Source: Marinobacter sp. (GTDB taxonomy: Bacteria > Pseudomonadota > Gammaproteobacteria > Pseudomonadales > Oleiphilaceae). From it: a stretch of DNA of 62,850 bases. The stretch covers positions 1 through 62,850 of the forward strand of contig JAIUMV010000020.1 of assembly GCA_022565395.1 (NCBI GenBank), given 5' to 3'. The notes beneath the pieces were generated by a model, which made no database searches, was not told the DNA's origin, and saw only the letters and a list, made by a program, of their open reading frames with translations. The first letter of the stretch is position 1; each line of letters opens with the position of its first letter. The position numbers and the translations under genes are program-made. Shown here piece after piece: positions 17,519-26,620 of this stretch.

Positions 17519-18838
17519 ATGGCCCCGCAACCTGTCAAGGAACACAACAACGAACAACAAGGTGCCGCCCCACAACACGTATTATCCATTCCACTGGAAG
17601 ACCAACCCACGGAGCGCGGGCCCTACAGCCACGAGCGCTGGATCATTGGCAAGGTATTACGCATGGCGGGCTCACCGCCGGTGGCTTTCGAACTCTGGAA
17701 CGGCGAACGGGTCCTGCCGGACGAGCACACGGAAAGCCAGTTCACCATCCGCCTGACAGACCACAAAGCGCTCTATCAACTGACCGCCAACCCAAATCTG
17801 GCATTTGGCGACCTCTACAGCGCCGGGCGCCTGCATGTGGATGGCGATCTTCCTGACCTGCTGACCACCCTTTACCGCTCTGTCCACCAGGCCCGCAAGG
17901 CCTGGCCGCGCTGGCTGGAAGCCCTATGGCGAAACCATGCGCCACGCCCCACGGGTCTGGACGATGCCAAAGAAAATATCCACCACCACTACGACCTTGG
18001 CAACGAGTTCTACCAGCTATGGCTGGATACCGAAGAGCAGCAATATACCTGCGCCTACTTTGAAACGCCGGACCTGACTCTGGAGCAGGCCCAACTGGCC
18101 AAGCTGGAGCATGTCTGCCGCAAGCTCAACCTGCAACCGGGCCAGACCGTGGTAGAAGCAGGTTGCGGCTGGGGTGGACTGGCCCGCTATATGGCCAGCC
18201 GGTACGGCGTGAAAGTAAAAGCCTATAACATTTCCCGGGAACAGGTGTCCTACGCCCGTCAGGAAGCTCAGCGCCGTGGCCTCGATCACCTGGTGGAGTA
18301 TGTGGAGGATGACTACCGCAACATCACTGGTCAGTATGATGCCTTTGTGTCCATCGGCATGCTGGAACATGTAGGCGCCGAGAACTATCCCGTGCTGGCA
18401 AACGTGATCAAACGCAGCCTGAAGCCCCACGGCCTGGCGCTGCTACACAGTATTGGCCGCAACCGCCCCACCCTGACCAATGCCTGGATTGAGAAACGCA
18501 TTTTCCCCGGCGCTTACCCACCGGGCATCAGCGAGTTCATATCCATCTGTGAGCAGGGGGACTTCTCTGTGCTGGATGTGGAAAACCTGCGCCTGCACTA
18601 CGCCCGCACCCTTGAGCACTGGATGCAACGCTTCGAGACCCACGCCGACGACGTCACCCGCCTCTATGACGAGCACTTCACCCGCGCCTGGCGCATGTAC
18701 CTGGCGGGCTCTATTGCCGCTTTCCGGGCCAGCTCCCTGCAACTGTTCCAGGTGGTGTTCACCCACGAGGACAACAACCAGATACCGCAAACCCGCCGCC
18801 ATCTCTATGCCAGCCCGGCAGCACCGGAGGCCCCATGA
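17519..18838 (+). CDS. cfa: Cyclopropane-fatty-acyl-phospholipid synthase family methyltransferase
   Basis: A 439-residue SAM-dependent enzyme acting on unsaturated acyl chains of membrane phospholipids. The SAM site is VVEAGCGWGGLARYMA, and LGNEFYQLWLD and the YTCAYF block are family landmarks of the methyltransferase half. The N-terminal ~130 residues match the lipid-binding part of Cfa. AAAGGGAG is 9 bases before the ATG. Its stop overlaps the next start (ATGA), so it is translationally coupled to a flavin reductase. Homologues in this family also make 10-methyl or methylated furan fatty-acid precursors when paired with flavoproteins, so simple cyclopropanation is not certain. Confidence 0.9.
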   Translation: MAPQPVKEHNNEQQGAAPQHVLSIPLEDQPTERGPYSHERWIIGKVLRMAGSPPVAFELWNGERVLPDEHTESQFTIRLTDHKALYQLTANPNLAFGDLYSAGRLHVDGDLPDLLTTLYRSVHQARKAWPRWLEALWRNHAPRPTGLDDAKENIHHHYDLGNEFYQLWLDTEEQQYTCAYFETPDLTLEQAQLAKLEHVCRKLNLQPGQTVVEAGCGWGGLARYMASRYGVKVKAYNISREQVSYARQEAQRRGLDHLVEYVEDDYRNITGQYDAFVSIGMLEHVGAENYPVLANVIKRSLKPHGLALLHSIGRNRPTLTNAWIEKRIFPGAYPPGISEFISICEQGDFSVLDVENLRLHYARTLEHWMQRFETHADDVTRLYDEHFTRAWRMYLAGSIAAFRASSLQLFQVVFTHEDNNQIPQTRRHLYASPAAPEAP

Positions 18839-19968
18839 GCGAACAGGTTTATGATGTCATCATCGTAGGCGCAGGCCCCGCTGGCTCAACCCTGGCTCAC
18901 GCACTGGCAGGCAGGGGTCGGCGTATTTTGCTGATGGACAAGCAGCCTTTCCCACGGGACAAAACCTGTGCCGGCTGGGTTACACCCGCGGTGTGGGCCG
19001 CGCTGGGTATACGGCCGGAAGACTATGGCCAACGACACACCCTGCAACCCATTACCGGCTTTCGTATCGGCATGATGGGGCAAAAAGCGGTGGAAAATGA
19101 CCACGGCGAGGTACCTGTCAGCTATGGCATCCGTCGCTGTGAGTTTGACAACTATCTGCTGGAACGGGTCAGTGCCGACAAGGCCCTGAACACCCCGGTA
19201 AAAACCATCCTGCGCACTGATGATGGCTGGCTGATCAATGAAACCTTCAAGGCACCGCTACTGATCGGCGCTGGCGGTCACTTCTGCCCGGTGGCACGCC
19301 ATCTGGGCAAAGGTCCTGGCAGCCATGAGCTGGCTGTGGCCGCCAAGGAGGTAGAGTTTGAAATGACCGAGGCCCAGCTGCGCAGCTGCGCCGCCCAGGG
19401 GGACGTGCCCGAACTCTGGTTCTGCCAGGATCTGAAGGGCTATGCCTGGGTGTTTCGCAAAGGGCGATTCCTGAACATCGGCCTCGGCCGCGAGGATAAC
19501 CACCGGCTATCCGAGCATTTGGCGGAATTCGTGGAGGATATGAAGATCCACGGCCGCATTCCCCACGACATACCCAGTCGCTTCAAAGGCCATGCCTACC
19601 TGCTTTACGACCACGCGGGCCGCCCCATGGTGCAGGACGGCGCGCTGCTGATCGGCGATGCGGCAGGCCTTGCCTATACCCAGAGTGGCGAGGGTATCCG
19701 CCCGGCCATAGAGTCCGCCCTGATTGCTGCCGAGGTTATCCAGCAGGCGCCGGATGTCACCGCCCCCAGTCTCAAGCCTTATGAAGAGGCGGTGATACAA
19801 CGCTTTGGCCAGCGCACCGGGCCAGAGGCCCAGAAGCTGCAGTTACCCAGCTGGATAAAACAGTCCCTGGCCAGCGGCCTGATGCGCTCACAGTGGTTTA
19901 CCCGCAAAGTGGTGACAGAACGCTGGTTCCTGCATCAGGACGTACCGCCGTTGAAACTCACCGGGTGA
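18835..19968 (+). CDS. FAD-dependent reductase of the geranylgeranyl reductase family
   Basis: A 377-residue flavoprotein. The FAD-binding GxGxxG is VIIVGAGPAGSTLAHAL near the N terminus. Further FAD contacts are the KTCAGWVTP block and GDAAGLAYTQSGEGIRPA near residue 280, typical of geranylgeranyl reductase-like and halogenase-like enzymes. It probably reduces a double bond or modifies a lipid tail. The start overlaps the cfa stop by 4 bp, so the two proteins are very likely made together and may act on the same lipid. The exact reaction is not known. Confidence 0.85.
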   Translation: MSEQVYDVIIVGAGPAGSTLAHALAGRGRRILLMDKQPFPRDKTCAGWVTPAVWAALGIRPEDYGQRHTLQPITGFRIGMMGQKAVENDHGEVPVSYGIRRCEFDNYLLERVSADKALNTPVKTILRTDDGWLINETFKAPLLIGAGGHFCPVARHLGKGPGSHELAVAAKEVEFEMTEAQLRSCAAQGDVPELWFCQDLKGYAWVFRKGRFLNIGLGREDNHRLSEHLAEFVEDMKIHGRIPHDIPSRFKGHAYLLYDHAGRPMVQDGALLIGDAAGLAYTQSGEGIRPAIESALIAAEVIQQAPDVTAPSLKPYEEAVIQRFGQRTGPEAQKLQLPSWIKQSLASGLMRSQWFTRKVVTERWFLHQDVPPLKLTG

Positions 19969-20041
19969 CCCTACGGTAGAACCGGCCTACCCTTCACAGG
20001 CTCACCGCACCTTCGCACAGTCTGAGCCGCCCGTTGCCCGT

Positions 20042-20080
20042 TTGTCCTGAGCCTGTCGAAGGGCGAGCTTGTCGAAGGGC
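20042..20080. repeat. Copy of a dispersed CTTCGACAGGCTCAGG-type repeat
   Basis: The reverse strand carries a GCCCTTCGACAGGCTCAGGA-type motif plus a second partial copy (GTCGAAGGGC) next to it. This motif is known to be scattered between genes in many proteobacteria. A diverged relative sits in the dyad at 24017-24059. Confidence 0.6.
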
Positions 20081-20127
20081 GTGAACAGCCATGGTTACAA
20101 GGCGTACTCGGATAGACATACAGGCAT

Positions 20128-20157
20128 AAAAAAACGGTGGCCGAGGCCACCGTTCTT
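20128..20157 (-). terminator. Terminator of porin 1
   Basis: Stem ACGGTGGCC/GGCCACCGT followed on the minus strand by seven T residues, just past the porin stop. It is nearly identical to the terminator of porin 2. Confidence 0.85.
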
Positions 20158-20174
20158 TTCAGCACATCACCTGA

Positions 20175-21107
20175 TCAGAAGTTCAGGCGGGCACCAACGG
20201 TAACTTCCCAGTTATCGCCGTCTTCATCAGTGTCAAAGACTTCACCGAAGACATAGAATTTGCGACTGAACTTGTAGTTAGCACCAAGCATGTAAGAAAT
20301 GCGGTCGTCAACGCCATCCGCATCAAAGTTTTCAACTGCTACTTGAGTGTAGACATCGCCTTTGCCGTAACCAAAGGTCGCGCCCAGTGCCATAACGTCT
20401 TTATTCTCGTCCTGAGTTTCAAACAAACCGTAAACACTCAAGTTGTCCATAGCCTGAACAGACAGGCTGGCACCGATAACTTCATTGCCGCTACCCATGC
20501 CTTCTTTGTCTTGGTTGACACCAACACCGAAGGTGAAAATGTCCATGGTGTAACTCGCGGCAGCCGCGATACTAACTTTTTGAGAATCGCCTGCGGCTTC
20601 ATCCTTTGGCTGGTGCTTGGCTTGAACGGCCACTTTCAACCCACCGAAGCTGTTCATGTAAGCGATGGTGTCACCGCGAGACTGACGGCTACCGCTATCA
20701 AGAGTAACGTAACCGCTTTGCTCCGGCACATCAAATACAGACGTCACAAGACTGTAGTAAACGCTATCGAAGTTACCAACGCGCACATCACCGAAGTTAC
20801 CCTTCACACCCACAAAAGTGTTCCGCAAGTCACTGAACACATTGTTGGTTGTGCGCTCATCGGCCTTAAAACGGAACTCCGCACGACCGTATGCAGTCAT
20901 ATCGTTGCCAATCTTATGGCTGATGTTGAAGCCAATACGAGAACCGTTGTCTTCGATCTCTGAGGTCTCGTCAGTAGTGACAACCTGCAGAACGATCCGG
21001 CCATACATACTGACCTTGGATTCTTCGGTTTCCATCAGGGTAATGGCCTGAGCCATGGGAGCCATCATGGTAGCAGCGACAGCGGAAGCGAGTAATGATT
21101 TACGCAT
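20175..21107 (-). CDS. Outer-membrane general porin (porin 1)
   Basis: A 310-residue trimeric-porin-type beta-barrel. The signal peptide (MRKSLLASAVAATMMAPMAQ) is followed by the porin start ESKVSMYGRIVLQV. Repeated amphipathic strands and acidic loops follow, e.g. GVKGNFGDVRVGNFDSVYY, which forms part of the constriction loop in this family. The last residue is Phe, the barrel-assembly signal. The frame is open 40 codons upstream, but AGGAAA precedes the ATG at 21107 and the signal peptide starts there. It is a tandem paralogue of the next gene. Confidence 0.92.
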   Translation of the reverse strand: MRKSLLASAVAATMMAPMAQAITLMETEESKVSMYGRIVLQVVTTDETSEIEDNGSRIGFNISHKIGNDMTAYGRAEFRFKADERTTNNVFSDLRNTFVGVKGNFGDVRVGNFDSVYYSLVTSVFDVPEQSGYVTLDSGSRQSRGDTIAYMNSFGGLKVAVQAKHQPKDEAAGDSQKVSIAAAASYTMDIFTFGVGVNQDKEGMGSGNEVIGASLSVQAMDNLSVYGLFETQDENKDVMALGATFGYGKGDVYTQVAVENFDADGVDDRISYMLGANYKFSRKFYVFGEVFDTDEDGDNWEVTVGARLNF

Positions 21108-21297
21108 GTTATGTTTTCCTATCTGTGGTAGATCCAGTGACATTAACGATACGGCTGTACCAATGCGCAGCACCGTGTATCGGAGTGCCGACAGAGCGCT
21201 AACAATGGTTAACCCCCCGTAACTCAAGCGTCACGTTATCGCTGCAATGTGACAGTTGTTTTACATGCCGGTGGCTCGGGAACTTTTTTTAAGGTGA

Positions 21298-21330
21298 GCC
21301 GCGGAATCCACGGAAGGACGCGGAAGGATA
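21298..21330. repeat. Degenerate copy of the CGCGGAAGAACG-type repeat
   Basis: GCCGCGGAATCCACGGAAGG followed by ACGCGGAAGG resembles one arm of the 28-bp inverted repeat at 41437-41531. A repeat dispersed in this genome is likely. Confidence 0.45.
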
Positions 21331-21448
21331 AGGATTTTATTGGAGAGAACTGAGATGCCGCGCTCCGGGTGAACGGAGGGCGGTGCCCGCTGCCGAAGGG
21401 CATTAGCACCGGCGATTGGAAGGACTATCCGGATAAGCGCGCAGGCAT

Positions 21449-21479
21449 AAAAAAACGGTGGCCGAGGCCACCGTTTTTT
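21449..21479 (-). terminator. Bidirectional terminator of porin 2
   Basis: Stem CGGTGGCC/GGCCACCG flanked by seven A and six T residues, so it can work on both strands. It ends porin 2 transcription. Confidence 0.85.
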
Positions 21480-21494
21480 CAGCACATCACCTGA

Positions 21495-22436
21495 TCAGAA
21501 GTTCAGGCGGGCACCGGCAGTGACTACGTAGTCATCGCTGGTCTCATCAGTGCCGTAAACTTCACCGAACACGTAGAACTTGCTGGTGAAGAAGTAGTTC
21601 GCACCTGCCATGTAGGAGAACAGGTTTTCTTCGCCACGGATGTCTTCCTGCGCTACCTGGGTGTAGAAATCACCTTTGCCGTAACCAAGGGTCGCACCCA
21701 GCGCGTAGATGTCGCGGTTCTTACGCTGCGTCTCAGCCAACGCGTAAACGCTGATGCTGTCAGACAGGGCCGCCTTAACGCTGGCACCCAGGATTTCATC
21801 GTCTTCGCCGCCGTCAACACGATCTTTATCTTGGTGGTAACCCACACCCAAGGTGAAGATGTCCATGGTATAGCTGGCCGCGGCGGAGATGTTCACTTTC
21901 TGCGCGCCGTTTTCGTCATCACGTGCCTGATGCTTGGCCTGTACAGCCAGGTTCAGACCAGCGAAGCTGGTGGAGTAAGCAATGGAGTTACCGCGGGAGT
22001 AAGTCGCGCCGCCATCCAGCGTAACAAAACCTTCGTTCTCAGGGATATCGAAAACAGAGGTCACGTGAGTGAAATACACGCTGTCGAAGTTACCCACACG
22101 GACATCACCGAAGGCGCCTTTTACACCCACATAGGAGTTGCGCAGGTCGTTGAATACGTTGTCCTGCTCGCGCTCGTTGGCGTCAAAGCGGAACTCAACA
22201 TTACCGTAAGCGGTAAGGCCGTTACCCAGCTCGTGGTTCAGTTTGAAACCAATGCGAGAGCCCAGATCTGCGAACTCAGAGGTATCGGCGCCGTCATCAT
22301 TGAAAGTCTGCACGGCCAGCACCAGGCGGCCATACATATCAACCTTGGACTCTTCAGTGTCTACCAGGGAAATGGCCTGAGCCATAGGTGCCATCATGGT
22401 GGCTGCTACAGCAGCTGCAAGTACATTCTTACGCAT
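21495..22436 (-). CDS. Outer-membrane general porin (porin 2)
   Basis: A 313-residue porin with signal peptide MRKNVLAAAVAATMMAPMAQ and mature start ESKVDMYGRLVLAV, ending in Phe (GARLNF). It is clearly paralogous to porin 1 along its full length. The last ~30 bases of coding sequence and the terminator are almost base-for-base the same as in porin 1, a sign of recent duplication or gene conversion. Acidic loop content differs (e.g. NDDGADTSEFADLG), so channel selectivity may differ. ACAGGACC precedes the ATG. An inverted repeat lies about 110 bp upstream. Confidence 0.92.
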   Translation of the reverse strand: MRKNVLAAAVAATMMAPMAQAISLVDTEESKVDMYGRLVLAVQTFNDDGADTSEFADLGSRIGFKLNHELGNGLTAYGNVEFRFDANEREQDNVFNDLRNSYVGVKGAFGDVRVGNFDSVYFTHVTSVFDIPENEGFVTLDGGATYSRGNSIAYSTSFAGLNLAVQAKHQARDDENGAQKVNISAAASYTMDIFTLGVGYHQDKDRVDGGEDDEILGASVKAALSDSISVYALAETQRKNRDIYALGATLGYGKGDFYTQVAQEDIRGEENLFSYMAGANYFFTSKFYVFGEVYGTDETSDDYVVTAGARLNF

Positions 22437-22545
22437 CGTTGTGGTCCTGTCTGTTAGTCTTCGTTGACGATTTCGACACACGATACCGGCGTGCCGATTC
22501 GTATCCACCCGGGGCCATTTCTCCGCAACCCGCAAGCGGACCGAA

Positions 22546-22578
22546 AAATGAAACAAAATGTTCACGAATGTTTCATTT
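22546..22578. promoter_or_regulatory. 10-bp-arm inverted repeat upstream of porin 2
   Basis: Perfect arms AAATGAAACA and TGTTTCATTT are separated by 13 bases. The site lies between porin 2 and dps, about 110 bp upstream of the porin start. It could be an operator for the porin; no T-run is placed to make it a terminator. Confidence 0.4.
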
Positions 22579-22614
22579 AAAGGTCATCATAGCGAAAATC
22601 TAACTGCTGACAAG

Positions 22615-22643
22615 AAAAACCCGGCCAAAAAAGCCGGGTTTTT
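22615..22643 (-). terminator. Bidirectional terminator of dps
   Basis: AAAAACCCGGC and GCCGGGTTTTT form an 11-base-arm hairpin 29 bases after the dps stop, with T-runs in both directions. Confidence 0.85.
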
Positions 22644-22671
22644 CTGTAACTTCAACGCGTAGCAAGCGAAC

Positions 22672-23145
22672 TTACTGTCCCAGATAGCTTCGGTACATCC
22701 ACACCAGCTTCTCCTGCTGGGAGATGTAATCGCTCATCAGAGCAACAGTGCCTTCATCCTCAGCATCGCCCGCCAGGCTCAGCAATTCACGCTGCTTGGC
22801 GATCAGGCTGGCAAAGCTGTCAACGATGTTGTTGACCGCTTCTTTGCCATCATGAACATCCTTGCGCTCTGGCACGTCGGACTTCTCTATATAGGTGCTG
22901 TAGGCGTGAGCGGGGCGGTGACCCAGGGTCAGTACCCGCTCAGCGATCTCATCGATTTTCAGCAGCAGATCGTTGTAGAGCTCCTCAAACTTGGCGTGCA
23001 GCTCAAAGAAGCTCGCTCCTTTGATGTTCCAGTGATAGCCGCGCACGTTCATGTAGAAGATCTGGTAGTTGGACAACAGATCATTAAGGCGATCCGCCAG
23101 CACCTGGGTTTTGGCAGTGTCCAGACCGATAAAATTGGTACCCAT
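22672..23145 (-). CDS. dps: Dps family ferritin-like DNA protection protein
   Basis: A 157-residue dodecamer-forming protein that oxidises and stores iron and shields DNA from peroxide. Ferroxidase residues are visible: His38 in YHWNIKG, His50, and Asp65/Glu69 in KIDEIAER. The N terminus is short and not strongly basic, so direct DNA binding may be weak. The start follows a GGAG-like site (GGGAGGAAA). It has its own terminator. The upstream gap of 276 bp contains a Fur-box-like site nearer the divergent DUF2061 gene. Confidence 0.94.
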   Translation of the reverse strand: MGTNFIGLDTAKTQVLADRLNDLLSNYQIFYMNVRGYHWNIKGASFFELHAKFEELYNDLLLKIDEIAERVLTLGHRPAHAYSTYIEKSDVPERKDVHDGKEAVNNIVDSFASLIAKQRELLSLAGDAEDEGTVALMSDYISQQEKLVWMYRSYLGQ

Positions 23146-23360
23146 AAACTAATTTCCTCCCTTCTGGGGTTACAAAACCCTTGCTCACGCTTCAACCGTC
23201 ATGCGCTGCAGGGGCTCCCTGATAAATTGGTATGACTCACTATAGTCTGCCGCTAATGGCTTGACCATTAAGGAATATCAATATCACCAATAGCAATTAA
23301 CCATAGAGCCACAGTAGCAATGATAGACCTCAACTATCATCGACTTCACAACCTTTTATT

Positions 23361-23375
23361 TGCTAATGATTATCA
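23361..23375. promoter_or_regulatory. Fur-box-like site
   Basis: TGCTAATGATTATCA matches the 7-1-7 Fur consensus TGATAATnATTATCA at 13 of 14 defined positions. It overlaps a plausible -10 element (GATTAT, 17 bases after TTCACA) about 47 bases upstream of the DUF2061 start. Confidence 0.65.
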
Positions 23376-23421
23376 CTTGCTGTTCAATGGAGGGGTAACA
23401 ACTACCTGCGGAGCAGATGCC

Positions 23422-23673
23422 ATGAGCGCCCTGAAAAGCTTTGTACACAACACCGGTCGTGACGGTGATCAATCCCTGCTGAAAACCATCACCTTCGCCA
23501 TCACCCACTTTCTGGTGGCCTTCACTGTGGTGTACCTGCTGACCGGCGATATCCTGCTTGGCAGCCTGGTAGCCATGATCGAGCCCGCCATCAATACGGT
23601 GGCCTACTTCTTCCATGAGAAGGCCTGGCAGCGCTACGGGCGTAAAGTCAAAAGCCCGGCCATAACCGCCTGA
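23422..23673 (+). CDS. DUF2061 small membrane protein
   Basis: An 83-residue protein with two hydrophobic segments (ITFAITHFLVAFTVVYLLTG and a second around LLGSLVAMIEPAINTVAYFF) and the family ending HEKAWQRYGRK. DUF2061 proteins are small inner-membrane proteins of unknown function. The frame is open to 23320, but that extension would translate through the Fur-box-like site. The ATG at 23422 begins the conserved domain and has a GGAG-type sequence upstream. Iron control is inferred from the site. Confidence 0.8.
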   Translation: MSALKSFVHNTGRDGDQSLLKTITFAITHFLVAFTVVYLLTGDILLGSLVAMIEPAINTVAYFFHEKAWQRYGRKVKSPAITA

Positions 23674-23724
23674 ACCTACGCAATAGCGGTTTGATGGGCC
23701 TGGCATGCCAGGGCGGGAGCAGTC

Positions 23725-23922
23725 TTATTCCTCGCTCCCGCCCTCTTCAACATCCTCCGGGTGCGCCTGCTTGTAGCGCTCCCAGTCCTCCCAGTCATGG
23801 GGCGTACCGGCATGGGGTCGTTTCAGGTGGCGAGCGTGCTCAAGGGCATTCTCCCGCAGGGTGTGCTCTTTCTCTTCTTCCTTGTCAAAACCGTACTTTT
23901 TCAGAAATTCATCCGGGCGCAT
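23725..23922 (-). CDS. Small acidic/charged protein, unknown function
   Basis: A 65-residue, highly charged soluble protein (MRPDEFLKKYGFDKEEEKEH, then an HPEDVEEGGSEE tail). GAGGGGG precedes the ATG at good spacing, and the reading frame ends in a purposeful acidic tail, so it is probably real. No family was recognised. Convergent with the DUF2061 gene. Confidence 0.6.
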   Translation of the reverse strand: MRPDEFLKKYGFDKEEEKEHTLRENALEHARHLKRPHAGTPHDWEDWERYKQAHPEDVEEGGSEE

Positions 23923-24016
23923 GATGTACCCCCTCTTTTTTAAGACGCTAACCAGTATGGCTTAACGAGAGTTCGCCTGGTTATTGAACGTATCCAGGTT
24001 GGCGAACCCTACCCTG

Positions 24017-24059
24017 GAACCCCGCTCAGCCTTGGACAGACTCAGGCTGAACGGGGTTC
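24017..24059. repeat. Long imperfect palindrome upstream of ygiQ
   Basis: Outer arms GAACCCCG/CGGGGTTC and inner arms TCAGCC/GGCTGA stack into one long hairpin with a 13-base loop. The core (CCTTGGACAGACTCAGG) differs at two positions from the CTTCGACAGGCTCAGG repeat found near 20050. The rest of 23923-24212 shows no clear gene. Confidence 0.5.
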
Positions 24060-24212
24060 TGATGCTAAGTCCTGCACCACAGATCCCTAAAATGTACCTT
24101 TCTTGGACCGCGCAAACACAGATACGTCGTAGTATCCTGCATAGGATTAGGTTAAATTTTATGCTATCGTCCCGCCCCCTTTTGAGATTGGTCAATACCC
24201 CGGGTCACCGCC

Positions 24213-26435
24213 ATGCAGCCTGCCAAGCCCCTGTTTGATTACCCCAAGTACTGGGCCGAGTGTTTCGGGCCTTCACCGTTTCTGCCGATGAGCCGGGACG
24301 AGATGGATCAGCTCGGCTGGGATAGCTGCGACATCATTATTGTGACCGGTGATGCCTATGTGGATCATCCGTCTTTCGGCATGGCCGTGATTGGCCGAAC
24401 GCTGGAAGCACTGGGGTTTCGGGTGGGCATCATTGCCCAGCCAGACTGGCACAGCAAAGATGACTTCATGAAACTCGGCCGCCCCAACCTGTTTTTCGGG
24501 GTAGCTGCCGGCAACATGGATTCCATGATCAACCGCTACACTGCCGACCGCAAAGTGCGTTCCGATGATGCCTACACCCCCGGTGGTGAAGGCGGCAAGC
24601 GGCCGGACAGGGCCAGCCTGGTCTATAGCCACCGCTGCCGGGAAGCCTATGACGATGTACCCATCGTACTGGGGGGTATCGAAGCCTCTCTGCGCCGCAT
24701 TGGTCATTATGATTACTGGCAGGACAAGGTACGCAAATCCATTCTGGTGGACAGCGGCGCTGATATCCTGCTGTATGGCAACGCCGAGCGCGCTATCGTG
24801 GAAATCGCCACCCGACTGGCCTTTGGTGATGCCATTGAGCAGATCACCGATGTGCGCGGCACCGCCTTTATCCGTAAGGATCCTGCCGAAGGCTACTACG
24901 AGCTGGACTCCACCCGCGTGGATCGCCCAGGCCGCGTAGAGAAGCTGATCAGCCCCTATGTTAATACTCAGGACACCCAGGCCTGTGCCAGCACTCAGGC
25001 CGCCGCAGATGCCGAATCCGATACCACCGTGATCGTTGACCTGCTGCCCAGCTCACGCATCCCACGGGACAAAACGGTGATCCGCCTGCCCTCTTACGAG
25101 AAGGTACGCAACGACCCGGTGCTCTACGCCCATGCCAACCGGGTACTGCATCTGGAGACCAACCCCGGCAACGCCCGCGCCCTGGTGCAGAAGCACGGCC
25201 ATCAGGATGTCTGGATCAACCCGCCGCCCATCCCCCTCACCACCGAGGAGATGGACTACGTATTTGACCAGCCCTTTGCCCGGGTACCCCACCCCGCTTA
25301 CGGTGATGCCCGTATTCCTGCTTACGAGATGATCCGTTTCTCGGTAAACATCATGCGAGGTTGCTTTGGGGGCTGTACCTTCTGCTCCATTACCGAGCAC
25401 GAAGGCCGCATCATCCAGAACCGCTCCCACGACTCCATCATCCGTGAAATCGAGGCCATGCGGGACAAGGTACCGGGCTTCACTGGCGTGGTATCCGACC
25501 TGGGTGGGCCCACCGCCAACATGTATCGCATTGCCTGTAAATCGCCAGAAATCGAGGCTGCCTGTCGCAAGCCGTCCTGCGTTTACCCCGGCATTTGCGA
25601 CAACCTGAATACCGATCATTCATCCCTGGTGGGCCTGTACCGCAAGGCGCGGGAACTCCCCGGCGTGAAGAAAGTGCTGATTGCCTCCGGCCTGCGTTAT
25701 GACCTGGCGGTAGAGTCGCCGGAGTACGTAAGGGAACTGGTGACCCACCATGTAGGTGGCTATCTGAAGATTGCGCCGGAACACACGGAAGAAGGGCCAC
25801 TGTCAAAGATGATGAAACCCGGCATCGGCAGCTATGACCGCTTCAAGCGCATGTTTGAGAAGTTCTCACGGGAGGCCGGCAAAGAGCAGTACCTGATTCC
25901 CTACTTTATCGCCGCCCACCCCGGCACCACGGATGAGGACATGCTGAACCTTGCCCTGTGGCTGAAGCGCAACGGCTTCCGGGCGGATCAGGTGCAGGCT
26001 TTCTACCCGTCCCCCATGGCCACCGCTACGGCTATGTACCACAGCGGCAAGAATCCACTGCGCAAGGTGACCTACAAGACGGAAAAGGTCGGTGCAGTCA
26101 AAGACCCGGCCCAGCGGCGCCTGCACAAGGCCTTCCTGCGTTACCATGACCCCAATAACTGGCCACTGCTGCGGGAAGCCCTCAAAACCATGGGCCGCTC
26201 GGACCTGATCGGCCCCGGCAAGCATCAGCTGATACCCGCTTACCAACCCAAGGTTGACGGTTACCAGAGCGCACGCCGCAAGAACTCCACCCCGCCCGGC
26301 AGCCGTAAGGCGGGCAAACCCCTGCTGACCCAGCATACTGGCCTGCCGCCCCGCTCAACCAAGGGCAGCAAACCACTGGCGAAAGGCAAGGGGCCGCAGA
26401 AAGGGAAGGCTACAAGTCGTCATCGGGCGTCGTGA
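24213..26435 (+). CDS. ygiQ: YgiQ family radical SAM protein
   Basis: A 740-residue cytoplasmic iron-sulfur protein. It follows E. coli YgiQ closely from [10 protein letters not shown]-like residues at the N terminus through [13 protein letters not shown] and YVWINPP-like blocks. The radical SAM cluster motif is CFGGCTFC (about residues 386-393), followed by the family's [10 protein letters not shown]. The basic, low-complexity tail (about 690-740) is also usual. Its substrate is unknown. The ATG has only a weak ribosome-binding site. The stop overlaps the start of the DUF3565 gene by 4 bp. Confidence 0.93.
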   Translation: MQPAKPLFDYPKYWAECFGPSPFLPMSRDEMDQLGWDSCDIIIVTGDAYVDHPSFGMAVIGRTLEALGFRVGIIAQPDWHSKDDFMKLGRPNLFFGVAAGNMDSMINRYTADRKVRSDDAYTPGGEGGKRPDRASLVYSHRCREAYDDVPIVLGGIEASLRRIGHYDYWQDKVRKSILVDSGADILLYGNAERAIVEIATRLAFGDAIEQITDVRGTAFIRKDPAEGYYELDSTRVDRPGRVEKLISPYVNTQDTQACASTQAAADAESDTTVIVDLLPSSRIPRDKTVIRLPSYEKVRNDPVLYAHANRVLHLETNPGNARALVQKHGHQDVWINPPPIPLTTEEMDYVFDQPFARVPHPAYGDARIPAYEMIRFSVNIMRGCFGGCTFCSITEHEGRIIQNRSHDSIIREIEAMRDKVPGFTGVVSDLGGPTANMYRIACKSPEIEAACRKPSCVYPGICDNLNTDHSSLVGLYRKARELPGVKKVLIASGLRYDLAVESPEYVRELVTHHVGGYLKIAPEHTEEGPLSKMMKPGIGSYDRFKRMFEKFSREAGKEQYLIPYFIAAHPGTTDEDMLNLALWLKRNGFRADQVQAFYPSPMATATAMYHSGKNPLRKVTYKTEKVGAVKDPAQRRLHKAFLRYHDPNNWPLLREALKTMGRSDLIGPGKHQLIPAYQPKVDGYQSARRKNSTPPGSRKAGKPLLTQHTGLPPRSTKGSKPLAKGKGPQKGKATSRHRAS

Positions 26436-26620
26436 AGCAGCCCATCGTCGGCTACCACACAGATCAAGAAGACCACTGGGTGGCCGAACTGGCCTGTGGT
26501 CATAATCAGCATGTCCGCCATACACCACCCTGGGTCAACCGACCCTGGGTGGTCACTCCGGAAGGGCGGGCACAGATGCTCGGAGCGGAACTAAACTGCA
26601 AAAAGTGTGACGATGTCTAG
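26432..26620 (+). CDS. DUF3565 small protein
   Basis: A 62-residue cytoplasmic protein of the DUF3565 family (start [19 protein letters not shown], then HTPPW and two C-terminal cysteines in NCKKC). The His/Cys content suggests metal binding; no function is established. Start overlaps the ygiQ stop by 4 bp, so it is cotranscribed and coupled with it. It ends in a 4-bp overlap with the convergent next gene. Confidence 0.82.
   Translation: MKQPIVGYHTDQEDHWVAELACGHNQHVRHTPPWVNRPWVVTPEGRAQMLGAELNCKKCDDV

Larger units (their letters stand above)
21108..21494. other. Intergenic region between the porin genes
   Basis: Holds the upstream region of porin 1, a degenerate copy of the GCGGAAG repeat (21298-21330) and the porin 2 terminator. 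Short frames here look non-coding. Confidence 0.6.

Noticed and set aside
20042-20080. CRISPR-like repeat
   Set aside because: Only one full and one partial copy with no regular spacers; it is a dispersed intergenic repeat.
23320-23421. N-terminal extension of the DUF2061 protein
   Set aside because: It would overlap the Fur-box-like promoter and is not membrane-like.
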